Assembly: GCA_032821775.1 (NCBI GenBank)
Contig: JAVLRN010000005.1
Span: forward strand, 3,224,001-3,288,000
Length of the DNA stretch: 64,000 nucleotides
Direction of reading: 5' to 3'
Source: Sanguinoderma infundibulare
Lineage: Eukaryota > Basidiomycota > Agaricomycetes > Polyporales > Polyporaceae
This document shows, one piece after another, positions 47,407 to 59,316 of this stretch (position 1 is the first letter of the stretch; the number at the start of each line of letters is the position of its first letter). The notes under the pieces were generated by a model. The model was not told where the DNA came from and did no database searches. It saw nothing but the letters and a program-made list of their open reading frames with translations. Position numbers and translations under genes: made by a program.

Positions 47407-48474
47407 GAGACAATCGTACCGTCAAATGGGCTGTCAGTGATTGAGCTATCAAGTAGCGTGCGGCCGCACAGACCAGAGCATGTGTACCCGTCTGGAGCGA
47501 ATCTCTGGCCAGAAGAAACGCCATATTACGTCACTGTCGTCGCCTGTGGGGGATCGAGGGAGAAAGTGAAAGGGTGAGACAGTCCTCAGAAGACAAGCAG
47601 AGATGTCATGAAGAGTGCAAGTCGAGCGCAAGCTGGCACACGCAATGCTCGAGGTCGTCGCCGCCGTCCTCAGGGGCCCTGCACTGCACGACTCAGCACG
47701 CCGTGCGCGTGGGGCTTCCCATATCGGGGTTATCCTCTCAATTCGCCATTCAGATAAGTCTGAACTCGCCCTCCTCGCCGTCCTCTGCATTCTGGACAGC
47801 TTCAATGCAAGTGGTAATGGCCGAGGCATCCCTTGAGCCTATCAGGGACGGCTGGCATGTTTTCCACATTTCAGCATGTCGGGCGCGGCAAGAGGATATG
47901 TAATTACGTTGTCAGATTATTGTGATACGTATTACGTGATGCTCTCACGACTTGGCGTGGGCGACGAAGATGGGAATCCGAAGCCTCCAGGACGACCACC
48001 ACGAGCCCTGTGTAGGTCCAAGTGGGCTGTTCTGTTGCCAATACGGGCAGGTACATCCATCACGTTGAGTTTGCGGTGGTTCAGACGGTCTGACAAACGG
48101 CGTAATAGACATTTTGGGGTATCGTGGGCGCGCCGCCCGCGACGACGACGGCGCAAGGCGGGCCCGAATGCAGTAATATACAGGACGGATGAAAGCAAAG
48201 AACAGGCGAGACGCTCAGGTACGAGAGGGGAGCGGGAAACTATTGATACAGAGAAGAGAGGTGAGTGCACGAAGCCCAGAATTACTATGCTACACGGTGT
48301 ATCAAACGTATAAGTGTCCGTCATCGTCATCCGCCGACGGAGTCAAACGCGGGTCATAGGGTGCAAGTCGCATACCGATCGCAACGGACACGAGCGAGGG
48401 AGCGAGGAAGAGAGCGAGTCGAGGAGTGGAACAGGAAGCGAGGCGAAGCTGCAGGTGCGTCAGAATCCGCACAC
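47407..48474. other. Spacer between membrane protein and HMG-box gene
   Basis: Promoter of the membrane protein and 3' UTR of the HMG-box gene. Open frames here show no family signature. Confidence 0.45.
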
Positions 48475-50277
48475 TCAGTCGTGCTGTCCGGTTTGGCGCA
48501 GGTAGAGCGAGTAGGGGTCTACGGTCTCTTGCGGCGCCCCGTAGACGTCCTGGGTCCCGCCGGCGCCGTACTGCCGCATCCCGACGGTGACGTTGTATGA
48601 CTGGAGGTCCGACACCGTGTCCAACGGATCGAACACCGGCCCGGACATGTAAATGCTCGACGAAGGCATGGCCATGGCGAGCGAGTAGTCGCCGAACGCG
48701 GACCGCATGTTGATGGGCGGCGGGAGCTCGTTCGCCGAGCAGGAGTTCGGGGCGGCGACGGACCCGCGAGGCGTGCGGTCCGGATCCATCCCGGGGACAG
48801 CGACGGTCAGCAGGTCGTCGTTGTAGTCCGCGCCCGCGCCGTGGTGAACTGTCGGCTGGCTCCACCCATCATATGCGACGCTCATGGCGTGGAAGGAGGA
48901 CGTCGGAGCGTGGAAGCTGTCGACGTTCTGGTTGATTGGGGACGATGGGGACGGACGCTGGAGTCCCCACCCGGCAGGGGGCGCCATCCGAGAGGTCACC
49001 AGGTCGTCTCTGGTCCAACCGGGGAGGGACGACGTGACGACTGAGAGCGGCGAGGGCAGCATCGACGTCGTCGCAGAGCGCCTCCTGCGCTCGATGAGAG
49101 GCGGGGTGTATGTGACGCTCTGGGACGTCTTCAACGCGGGAGGGGGCTCGACGGGCTGAACCTCGGGCATCTGGATCTACTCAGACGTAAGTCGAGTCTT
49201 CACCGACGAACACGTGTCAGGACTTACAGGGCCACCCAAGCCGATCGGGGACGGCAAGTGGTCGGGGGTCATCTCCCCGAAGCTCGTCATCGGAGACGAC
49301 GTGTACGAGTCGAACGACAGGCTGCTGAGATCGTCCGGAGACTCGATGTAGCTGTCGTCGTATACGAAGTAGCCCAGAGGCGAGATGCTCTCGACGCTGT
49401 CGGCGCACGGGAACGGCTTGGGCGAGTAGTCCGGAGACGACGGGGTCCCTGACGAAGCGCCAGATAAGAGGACGTTGTTTGTCCCCGGCGTGATCGGGAT
49501 CGGGCATGCGACGTGCGGCGGCGGAGGCATCGAGCTCGAACGGCTGTGCGACTCCAGCTCGAAGGGCGACTCGAACCCGAGGCTGGCGGGGGTCTCCGGC
49601 GGCTCCGGGGAGAGGGAGGATGTGACGCTACCAGGCGTCGTGGCCCGACCGCGCTTGGTGGCGCCGCGGCGGCGAGTGGTGGTCTTCCGCATGAACGCCT
49701 CCACCTGCTCCCGGCGCGACATGAGAGCGGGGTGCTTGCGGTGGCCGCTCCTCGTCTTCTTGTTGGGCTTGAAGACGTAGCCGGGGTTGAGTCGAAGGTG
49801 CTCGGCCGCCTTCTCCTTCGCGGCATCGAACCACACCTTCTGCTCTTCGATGGACAGCTCTCGCCAGGCCTTCCCGGCGCGCTTCGAGAGGGTCATCTTC
49901 TCCGACGACTGGACCTCCTCGCCCTTGTGCTCCTCGACATACTGGCGGCGGAAGAGGATGAAGGCGTTGGGCGGCCGAGGAGCCCACTTGGGATCCACCT
50001 GGAGCTTGGCCTTGTAGCGGCGGAGCGAAGTGGCGTTGTAGTAGGGCGCGAACGTCTTCGGCCAGTCCTCCCCATCAGGGTCGAACTGCTCTTGTCCGTC
50101 GGGGTCGAGGGAGAGGCTTCGGGGCGAAGGAGAGCTCGGAGGAGATACGGCGTCGAGGTCTTGATCGGACGACGCGTAGTGTGCAAGGGCGGGTATAGCA
50201 GAGTAGGGTGTATCGCAGTGGTCGGTCGTGGGAGTCCATCCGCAGATGCCTCCAGCGCGGGTGCCCGGAGCAGACAT
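48475..50277 (-). CDS. HMG-box (MATA_HMG class) transcription factor
   Basis: Seen: exons 50277-49228 and 49176-48475 give 583 residues. The HMG box spans about residues 98-170: PRPPNAFILFRRQYVEEHKG, SKRAGKAWRELSIEEQKVWF, NPGYVFKP. The PNAFILF(R/Y) start and the HPxYxFxP-like end are typical of sequence-specific, mating-type/SOX-class HMG boxes. A basic stretch (KKTRSGHRKHP, TTTRRRGATKRGR) follows, then a long Ser/Pro-rich disordered region with no other domain. Family role: DNA-bending transcription factor; basidiomycete relatives act in mating, fruiting or stress responses, but no particular one can be named. It is preceded by an unusually long gene-free region (3.4 kb). The start is the first ATG of the open frame. 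Confidence 0.85.
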
Positions 50278-53200
50278 GGCGATGTGGAGGTGGAATCGGG
50301 AGCGTGATCAGAAGAAGGAGGAGCGTCGCGGGAGCATACCGAGGCAGGAGGCATGATCTTTAATATGCAAAACGGTCCCCTGTTGCGAGATCCCGACGAC
50401 GATTGGAGTCTGAGTTCTGCGCGAATCTCAGCCCCTCCGACGAGCACACCGCTCCTTTGTTGGATCAGCCAGTCCCAGTCCGTCATGGCGCTCGCGGACG
50501 TCACGACACGCACCCTGTCGGCAGCTGAATCGTGCAATCGAAGATCGCCGTTTGAGCTTCAACAAAAGGAAGCCGATGTGCGAATCTAGATGACCCGACG
50601 CTAGTGCCGCCGGCCACGAGGCTACCAACCTCCATTCGCACTCAGCGTCCGGCCCAGATTCCCCTCCGCCCCTCCGACACCGTGCCTTCGATGGAGGTGA
50701 TGCGCCCTCCCCCCCCGCCTAGCCCTCGCTTATGGATCCCCTTCACAATCCGTTAATCCAGACCATCACCTTCAGCTCGTTCCCGCTCCAGTTATGGGCT
50801 TGTGAACTTCCACGAACGGTTCTTGCGGAAAAGCGGTGGCACAAATCAGAAAGCGTGTGGCACAATCTGGGCGGGCAAGCTGGTCCTTTGTTCCGGCGTT
50901 CCTGGCCTTTAGCCGAGACCCGTCGCTACCCTGACGTTGTGCCACTGCCTGTCTGGCCGCAAAATATTAGGAGTAACGGTACCACAGACGTTGCTTGCAG
51001 CTGCGCGGGAGGAGGGATAATCTCCGGCTCCCCGATTAGGCATGCCCTCTACTCAACGTCCCGTGCTCTTCCGAGCGCTCGAAGGTGAGACCCTCCCATC
51101 AATCATCGGAATATCAGCAAGGCCATCAGCACAATGCCCTCATGTTAATGTAATTACGCGGGAGCATTATCGGTTTCTCCTTCGGCATTAACACGCCCTC
51201 GCCCTCATAGCGGACTGCAGACTGAACGCTGAGCTGTGCGGAGACGAACGTTATCGCGGAGTTCGGTCATTGCGGGGACATGGTCGGCCAATAGGAAAAG
51301 GATGACGATTTCCGCCGCGACACCTCCCCCACCCCAAAGGGCCTGATCGCTGGGAACCGTCCTAGTTTCGCCCCCCACGATTGGAAAGGTCATGTCAGAA
51401 TTTGCGATTTGCGCCCCGCGCCACCGTCCACACGGGCCGGACCCTCGCCTTCGCCCTCGCCCTTGCCCGAAACCGCCGCCAGTTCTGGGACCAGGACAGG
51501 GCGCAGTGGCACAATGCCCCGACGCGGCGCAGCTGTCTGAGAGTCGAGGACGGACGTGTCAGAGAACCCGACGACGACTGGCCGACGCACCGTCCTCCCG
51601 CCAAAGCCGTCACGACAAATTTTCGGGGGGATCCAAGGGATCTGCGAGAGTTTTGCACGCGCAGAGGGACGGGTCATAAGAAAACCAGTAGGCCACGACG
51701 AACCCCTGTACCCTGTAACCGATCAGGGTGGCTCCCTCGAGGCCTGCGTGCTTGTGGCGAATAGCACGCGGCTAGACATTCGCGGGAAGACGGGCGCTAT
51801 CCACGCCTAGTCTCGTGTTGGTTTACTTTCCTTTCCGGTGACCCGGCGAGGGAGCTCGAGGGAGGGGGTGGCCGTAAGCTCGGTGACTAGATTCAACTCC
51901 GCTAATCCGCGCACCAAGAAGCCGATGTTGCGCAATAGGAGGGCACTTAGCCCGCCCCACTTTGGCCGACCACCAATCGGAAACGGGCGCAAAGCACGAC
52001 GCGCGCGGGACGCGAGGACCGGGCCATGATGGATAAGTGGCACAAGGCGGCATCAGGAGCTTGCCAACTTCCAGCTGGTCCAAGACGCAGGACGCGCGAG
52101 CGTGAGTGGTCTGTCAGAAAGGTTGGCCACTGTCAGCGATTGTGCCGATATGGGGTTTGGACCCCAAATTGAATTTGGAAGAAGACATGCACTTGCACAG
52201 GGCCGGGTCCGGTTCGTGGGAGGGAAAGCCCGCAGACTGGAGGAATTTGCATCAGCGAAGTTAGCAAGTACTAGTTGCCGAGATGGAGATTTACCTCGGG
52301 TCGTGCTCGAACGGGCAGCTCGACACAGCTCGACACTGTTAATTTCGGTGAGTAAAACGGCGGCGCGTGATCGTTGGCCGGCAAATTTTCCAGTCGAACG
52401 AAACGCAGTCAATCTCCTCGACAGTCTCATCACTGTCTCAGGTCAATCGGATTCGCTATTGCTGTACGTCGCCCTAGGTCGCCGTCCACGAGTTTGCCGA
52501 CAGCTTTGCTGCCGCCAAGCCCCAAATTCGCGGCTATCAACAATGCTCTTCGCGGGAGGGTCCAGACGGCTGTCCGGACCACATGCACACAGATGCACAC
52601 TTATCGGGGAAGGCACGGGAGTGGCACGGGCGTGATCAGATATCTCTCCCCCATCCGATGGCCGGTAACCGTGCTTATCCGTGCAGTGCGGTCCATGATG
52701 GGAGGACGGTCTCCTGCGATGCGGAAACTAGCGGTCGCCCACAATGGAGTTGCACGGCTCCGTACGTAACCGGTGGGTGTTTGCGTGTCAGTGGGAACTT
52801 GGAAGGCATGAATGTATACCTATCTGCAAACCACACTTTGCTCACTGCGGTATTTGCCGAAGTCGGCGCTGTATCGACGCTATTATGTAGGCGATTCCGC
52901 AGAACACCAGACGGCTTCGCGGGAACTTCTGATGACCCAGCGAGTCCCCCGTAAAGCGAACCCTGGACCCAGGCGGAGCTACGAATGGCGGAGTTGCTTC
53001 CAGTTGCTCGTCACGAGCTAGAGGCACAGTCGCGAAGTCCATGGCCTGCGTGAGAACACCGCGGAGGTGCGTGATTGGAGGCATTAGCGGGCCCAGACGT
53101 GGACGATCATTTGTCCGATGGGATTCGGGAGCTGAAAGGATAGATTACTTGCATGTCAGTGATTCGGTGGAGCTCGGCGGCGGACTCGTCAGGAAACTTG

Positions 53201-53649
53201 AGTTGCTTACCCCGACCGTCGTCGAACCATCCCAATCGCCTGATCCAGAAAGGAAAACATCGAGCCTCCATACAACGAGCACCGCAAAGTATGATACCAT
53301 TTCGGAAGCAGACCAACCACAGCGGTACACAAAGCCCGCACACTTTGACCAGAAGGTGCTTAGAACGAGGAGTTCGTAAGCACTCGTAAGTATGGGCCGA
53401 TTAGAACGGTTGAGCGGAACTCACTCGGGAGGGCACAGTTCAGTTCTCCGAGCTCGTCGGCAGATTAGCAGGACAACGGAAGCAGCACGTTCCGTCTGGA
53501 GAGTGGCGGCGGAGGCAGGACAGTGGCAACGCCACGAGCGAATTGACACTAGATCACCGACCGGTGACCCGGGTTTGGACACCGATGATGAATTCGATCC
53601 TATTCGATCGTCCGGATTGGCAGGTGATCATGTACAGGAAATATGCATT
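50278..53649. promoter_or_regulatory. 3.4-kb gene-free region upstream of the HMG-box gene
   Basis: No protein family, tRNA or clear repeat recognised; scattered short frames on both strands look random. By position it holds the HMG-box promoter and the 3' side of MCP1. The length is far above the other spacers of the right half, consistent with complex regulation or an unannotated non-coding RNA; neither is shown by the sequence. Confidence 0.35.
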
Positions 53650-54436
53650 TCAGAGCTGGAAGTATATGGACTGCACTAACGCGGCCTTGAACCGGGCAGC
53701 ATGCGAGGCAAAGACCATAAGCGGCTCGTTCCAGATGAAGAACAGCCCGGTCGCGACGGGAAGGGCACTCGCGAGGGCGCCGAGGGTCCGCTCCTGCCTG
53801 TTCCAACGGAGTGCCCCGAAGGACGGCCGCAACCAGGTGTTCCAAATAATGCCCATGCCCTCTGCGGCGTGCCAGGCAACGATGGCGGTAAGGCCGATGT
53901 AGCCGACGAAGCTGCGCCACGGGTACTCATGTAACGCGTACTTGACATACTCGTAGTCGAGCTCCGAAGGGCCTACGGAGTAGATTGGAGGGGATGGGTC
54001 GGAAGGAGCAACACGGTGGATGAAGAAGTGCAGGGCGACAATGATGGCGGCGGAGTATCCGGTGAGACTGAGGATGCTCGTCACGCGCCGGGCAGGTTTG
54101 GGAGCAAGGACGCGCTTGAGGACGGCCGAGAGGGGATGGACCACGAGGGGTGCGAGCACGAGGTACTTTTCCCCAAATGGCGTCTGGTAGTACTCCCTCC
54201 CGAGCAACTGCGCAGCTCCACTCAGCTGACGGCAGCAATGCATAAAGTGAGAGACGCACCATAACTTGGGAAGCCAAGGGGGTTCCACCAAGGTTCGCCA
54301 TCACCGGTGCGGTGAGGTGTATGAGAGCGAACGTGGTGATGAACGGTGCCGAACCGTGTGCAATGCGCGTGAGGAGCGGCTGTGTGGCCATTGCGAGGCG
54401 ACGGACAAACGACCTGGGGGGTGCATCGTCGGCCAT
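53650..54436 (-). CDS. MCP1: Mitochondrial outer-membrane protein MCP1-like
   Basis: Seen: exons 54436-54260 and 54225-53650 give 250 residues. Five or so membrane helices, with APFITTFALIHLTAPVMANLG in exon 1, LGREYYQTPFGEKYLVLAPL, HPLSAVLKRVL, GYSAAIIVALHFFIHR and GLTAIVAWHAAEGMGIIW in exon 2. These match the MCP1 transmembrane domain family (PF07950, formerly DUF1691). Known in yeast: Mcp1 sits in the mitochondrial outer membrane, recruits Vps13 and suppresses loss of ERMES tethers. The 34-nt intron is short, but both borders and the frame fit. Head-to-head with RPA34, 248 bp apart. Confidence 0.8.
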
Positions 54437-54684
54437 ATTTCAGCTGACGAGCGAAAGGGAAGAAGGATAGATTGTTGGGAGCATACACCCTGCTCACGAC
54501 CGAGGACGCGGACGAGTGCTGCCGAATGTGGCCCAAGCCGAGCGATGACGAAACGGACAACAGCACGCCGCTGATTGGCTCCCGCCCCTTTGTTTGGTCC
54601 AGAAGCTCTTGCCAAACAACCGCTTCCCGATCCGGCAACTGCCAATTTGCACGCCTTGCACCGTGCTCATTGACAGCGACTGCC
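54437..54684. promoter_or_regulatory. Shared promoter of MCP1 and RPA34
   Basis: A 248-bp spacer between two start codons on opposite strands; it must carry both promoters. It contains GGATCGGGAAGCGG-type GC-rich sequence and a CCAAT-like ATTGGCT at 54573-54579. No TATA box seen. Confidence 0.5.
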
Positions 54685-55656
54685 ATGGCTTCCTCTCGCG
54701 CTTCCTCCTCTCCCGAGCCCCAGGTCGTCTCCGCTAAATCCAAGAGGTCGAAGGACAAGGCGAAGAAGGTCAAGGTCGCGCACCCCGCAGCGGAGCAGGA
54801 CAAGGATGGCCGCAACGAGGGCGAGGACGCGAGCCTGGCGTATAAGCCTCCAGACGGCTACGTGCTCATGAAGCACACCACAGAGGAGACAGAGTTCGAC
54901 TGGGATGCCATCAACAACGACGAAAATCTGGAGCTTTGGGTGGTGCGCGTGCCCGATGGGGTGAGCACTCCACGTCTTGTTTGTACTCCTCACCCGCGCT
55001 AAAACCGCCATCCTCCTCCCTTCCGAAGCTGAAACCCAAACACCTCGAGAACGTCAAAATCGAGGCGCCCTCTTCCTCAAAGACCGCGCGAATAGGGTCC
55101 ATCGACCGGAAGAGCGCCGCGTACGACGTGTGGGCTCTCGCACAAGACGACAGCGTAACAGGAGCAGGAGAGACCGTCGTCGGCGGCGACGAGCTGCGCG
55201 CGGTCTCCTGTCTCCTGCCCCGACGCAAGAAGAACGGCAAGCTGTACCAAGGTGCGTCCCCACCCCGCTCCAACCCACACATCGACCGTTTCAAACTGAC
55301 ACACGCACCTGCGACCGACAGCCCCTCACGCCATCTCCCGCCGCCTCGTGATCGCCGCCCGCCCGGCACTCCCCACCCCGCCCGCGTCCTCGCCCGAGTC
55401 GTCTCCTGTCGTGCACCAAAACACACCCCGACCGAGACATGCCCCGGAGCTGCTCAAACACCGGTTTGCGCCCTTAGGCTCCCTCACACCGATCGATGAC
55501 TCTGCGGCGATGGACGTCGACCCCGCCCCAGTAGCACAGACGACCAGCAAGTCGTCAAAGTCGCACAAGACGGAGGCGACGGACGGCAGCAAGAAGAAGA
55601 GGAAGGGAGACGCGGAGACGCCGGAGAAGACGAAGAAGGCAAAGGCCGCATCATAG
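54685..55656 (+). CDS. RPA34: RNA polymerase I subunit RPA34 (A34.5-like)
   Basis: Seen: exons 54685-54960, 55029-55251 and 55322-55656 give 277 residues. A Ser/Lys-rich N-terminus is followed by the core DGYVLMKHTTEETEFDWDAI, LELWVVRVPDG-LKPKHLENVKIEAP, AYDVWALAQDD and LRAVSCLLPRRKKNGKLYQ, matching the RPA34.5 family (PF08208). A Pro-rich linker and a Lys-rich end (KSSKSHKTE, KKKRKGDAETPEKTKKAKAAS) follow, as in homologs. Known role: with A49 forms the TFIIF-like heterodimer of RNA polymerase I in the nucleolus, promoting initiation and elongation of rRNA transcription. Start chosen at the first ATG of the frame. Confidence 0.82.
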
Positions 55657-56251
55657 CGTACGTTTAATGTCCGCACTGTCTTCTGTTCATCATGGATACG
55701 TGGGTTTGCCCATGGTCTCATCCCTCGCCTCTCGGCCGTCCCTCCCTCACAATCCAACTCGGCGCTGACAACTGCTATCCTCCTCGTCCATACCTACTTG
55801 CCCGGGTCTCCAGGGTTATCCTCCTCCATTCCACCAATGATTTTCACTATGTCTGCTGGTCCTGCCTCCCGGCCGCAACACGACAAACACTCAGCGCCCC
55901 CCATCTCATTCCATCCCCGAATCCAAAACACGAATGCATATCAGATGGAGTACATGCATGCAGCGACAGCACGATCACTGGCGACTGACTAACAGCAACA
56001 GCAGCGGCAGCGGCAACGATACGAACACAGCGTCAGGCGATTGTAAACCACGCATTACAGTACGACGGAGGTGTGCGAGTATGTACGAGTGTGTGGGCTG
56101 TTGTTGGCTGTGGGGTAAAAAAAAATCCCGGATCCGAGTATGTAATTGCAAAGGAATAATAGCAATAAGCACAAAGCAACGACACGGCGCGCACGCCCCC
56201 CAACGCCAAACATGGACGGGGCAAGAGGAAGAGCACGCAAGACGGGAAAAG
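55657..56251. other. Convergent spacer between RPA34 and ADA3
   Basis: Two 3' UTRs. Nothing else recognised. Confidence 0.5.
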
Positions 56252-58971
56252 CTAGCCGAGGTCCATCTCGTCCCCAGCTCGCCCTTTGCCCTTCGCACCT
56301 GTGTGAGTCCGTGGATCGACGCCGTTCGCCCGCCCGTGGTGCGCACGAGCGTAGCCGTTGATGGTCGGCGCATACCGGTGCATGGACGATACCGAGCTCT
56401 TCTGCGGCAATCGCTCGAGCTCTGTCCGGACCTCCTCATCGATACCCTCGTAGATGCTCTCCGGCGGAAAGCCCCATACCCTCCCTGGCTGCTTTCGCTC
56501 CTTCTCTTCGAACACGCCACCGACGATATCGACCCAGTTTCTCCGCGTGCGGACGAGGTCAGACAGCTGTTCTGGCACGTTCAGATGATTTTGCTCGTCG
56601 GGATTGAGACCTAGGGCGGCAGGACATGGAGGGAGGGCGGCCATCCCCGTGAGGCCTGATGTGCCGTTCATGCCGGGTGGCGGGTCCCCCTTCTGTTTCT
56701 TCTTCTTGCTGACTTTAGGCCCGTCCTTCTTCTGGAGCTTCGAATACATCGTCGCGATGTTCTTGTCGATGGCTTCGCGGCCGTCCACATACTCCTGGTA
56801 CGCGAGACGGTCCTCGGCAATGGCCGCCACTCGGGCTCGCCGCACCTTGTTCGTCGCGAGTACGGTCCGCAACTCCCGCTGCGCGTGCCGGAGGGCGGTG
56901 GCGATGGGGTCGTCGACGGCTTCTGAGTAGTCCGGCTGAGAAGAAATTCCAGAGATCAGGCTGGAACGATGGACAGTAAACAAGACCGCTCACGATCTCC
57001 TCCAGCAGCCCATGATGCCGCATCACCACCTTCATCCGCTCCTCCAGATCCGCAACGTTCAGCTTGTCACGCGCCGCGGCCGCAGCTGCGCCATTCGTCC
57101 CTGGCCGCCCCTCCATCGCTTCCTCCGCCGCCTTCACGCCCTTCCACTCCGTCGAATCGTGCATGGGTATGAGGGCACTCACCACCCGCTCCGTTAGAGG
57201 CCCATGTCCCCGCTCCTCCGTCAGCAAGTCTGGCTCGCCTAATGTCGAGGGCTCCCACTTCGGCAGCCCATTAGACGGACCTGTGTGTGAGCTCGCCCTC
57301 ACCGCTGCCGTACCTGGTAGCGGCCCGCCATAGTTCGCGACATCCTCCTCCTCCCAGACGGCTGAATAGTGTCGCCCCAGCTTTGGCAGGATGAAAGGTT
57401 CGACCTCATCCGCCGTGTATTGCAGGAAGCCGAGGTCCTCCTCCTTGACAGACCGCAACCACGGCTCGATGCTCGTGTAAAATGTCGTGACCAGGACTTG
57501 ACTGGGCTGCTTGCTCTTGCTGAAATCCTCCATTACTTCTGTCGGCTTACTCGGACCGGCGACTGGCCGTGGCGCCGCCGGTGGTCGAGAAGGTAATAAT
57601 GACACTGACGCAGGCAGGTCAAAAGCGGGAGCGTTCGTAGGCTGACACGGTACACGTGTTTAGAACACATCGCAGCAGACACGAGTGGGATAGCTGACCT
57701 TGGTAAAGGCGATGGATGTAGACGGATACTTGTTCGGTTTCGGTGGTGGCGGCGGAGGATGTGGATGCGTGTGTGCTGGAAGTGGTGAGGGTTTCCGCGC
57801 TTTCAGAGGTTCTGGCGGCCATTTGATGGATGGCGCATATACGAATGGCGGTGACATACGTACCTGCTTCGACATCACTCGACTCCTCTCGCTTCCGCTT
57901 CTTCTTCTTATTCTTCTTCAACTCCTCGGCAGCTCTAGGACAGAGTGAGTGCACGCCAGCCGCTCCCACACGAAACTGCTTACTGTTTCCGCATATCAAG
58001 GAAAGATGGTTGGGGGGTCGGAATTGGAGCAGGCATGGAGGCGGGGCGATTCTTTGGGGGTTGAGACAGCGGCTGGGCGGACGCCCTACTCTCGTCTCCG
58101 TTAATGGACGGCGTGACCGCTGCTGTGACGGCAATAGTTGATGATAGCGTAAAGCAGATGTTGGCAGCAGAGCGGAAGGAGTGGCCCGGTGGATTGATCA
58201 GTCAGCAGTCCCAAAAGTGAGCACAAGGAAGAGATGTCAAGTAGCAGGCGAAAGAAGATTCATACGAGGTGGCGTTTTAACAGGGCCCGATATATGGAGT
58301 GGCAAGGGGGCGAGAACGTCACCGGTAGGCCACACGCGACCGAGTGGATAGCGGTTGGAATATTTTGGCATCCGGGTTAGAAAAACAATTGGAGACCGCG
58401 TCGTTGTCCACATCAAGAAGGCCGTCGACGCAGGGAGAACGAGAAGAATACGGAGTGGACGGAAGAACGAGCGTGGGACGATAGCCATGGCAAGAGCGGG
58501 AACGCGTCCAGATGAGGCATACCACACGAACAGCACGCAAAGCACGAGAAAGTAAGAGATGCATCGCCCGCACATGCATTGCAAGATTGAAGTCCAGGGA
58601 GGATAACGCGAGTGGTTAACGGAGCGTGCAGCGGTAACCGAGGGTAAAGGTGAGATGGAAGAGTACAAACCGGGTGAGTAACAGGGCGATGAATGCAAAT
58701 GACATGACGCACAAGCACGCTCCCTCTCCGCCTTCTGAATCGCCTTTGCTTTGCCCTTCTCCTTCTCCTTGAGTCGGCGCATGGACTCCTCGATGGTGCG
58801 GATGTCATCTCCGGCCTTCTTGGCGCGTTCCAAGCTCTTCGCCTTGAACGCGGTGAGCTCCGCATGGAGTATTTCGAGTTCGTCCGTTGGTGGGACCGTG
58901 TCTGGGGGGTTGCTGAAGAGAGACGAGCGGATTGGAGGAAGTGCGGCGTATGAGGAGACTGAAGACGACAT
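56252..58971 (-). CDS. ADA3: SAGA/ADA histone acetyltransferase complex subunit Ada3 (Ngg1)
   Basis: Seen: exons 58971-58719, 58122-57984, 57934-57864, 57811-57699, 57641-56994 and 56935-56252 keep one frame and give 635 residues. An N-terminal coiled coil (ELEILHAELTAFKAKSLERAKK) is followed by a Pro-rich linker, a Lys-rich stretch (EELKKNKKKKRKREESSD), a conserved middle (TTFYTSIEPWLRSVKEEDLGFL) and the C-terminal Ada3 domain (PF10198) with ATALRHAQRELRTVLATNKVRR and YSKLQKKDGPKVSKKKKQK. Known role: bridges Gcn5-Ada2 and supports histone H3 acetylation. The first intron (58123-58718) is 596 nt long and has no AG in its interior. Divergent from the SLC41 gene. Confidence 0.85.
58123..58718 (-). 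other. 596-nt AG-free first intron of ADA3
   Basis: Read on the minus strand this intron contains no AG dinucleotide except the acceptor itself (equivalently, no CT on the plus strand from 58125 to 58719). Donor GTGCTT, acceptor CACAG; a branch-site-like CTAAC lies at 58376-58380, about 255 nt before the acceptor, and CTGAC at 58201-58205, about 80 nt before it. In the frame of exon 1 it stays open for about 160 codons. Confidence 0.7.
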
Positions 58972-59316
58972 GACGTAGTGTGGGTCTCCAGGCCGCTGGA
59001 ATCTGGCGAGAGCGGTGTTCCCAGGCTGCAGCACGCCAGAGCAGACGGCAGCGGGAAGATGGGGCAGGCAGCGAGGAGATGAGGAGGACGTTGGACGGGC
59101 ACCGTCGCGAGCAGATCCAAGTCAGTAGACGCCGAAGCTCTGCCCGAGGCGTCTGTTACAAGGGCCCGGATTAGGCAGGTGTTTCCCACCGCAAGCTTAT
59201 TGCGGTGCCTTGGCCTTGGCTGCTACCCGGCACCGCGCAGAGACCCGTCTGCCGGTCGGACTGCCCCTCCTTCCTCCCGTTCGCACGAAACCACCCCTTC
59301 TCTGCCCACCGGCCTC
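58972..59316. promoter_or_regulatory. Shared promoter of ADA3 and the SLC41 gene
   Basis: 345-bp spacer between divergent start codons. GC-rich, no TATA box recognised; a perfect inverted GCAAG-CTTAT-TGCGGTGCCTTGG area near 59191-59214 is the only visible feature. Confidence 0.4.

Noticed and set aside
49513..50307. 264-codon open frame opposite the HMG-box gene
   Set aside because: It is the antisense shadow of the GC-rich HMG-box exon; Arg/Leu/Gly-rich with no family signature.
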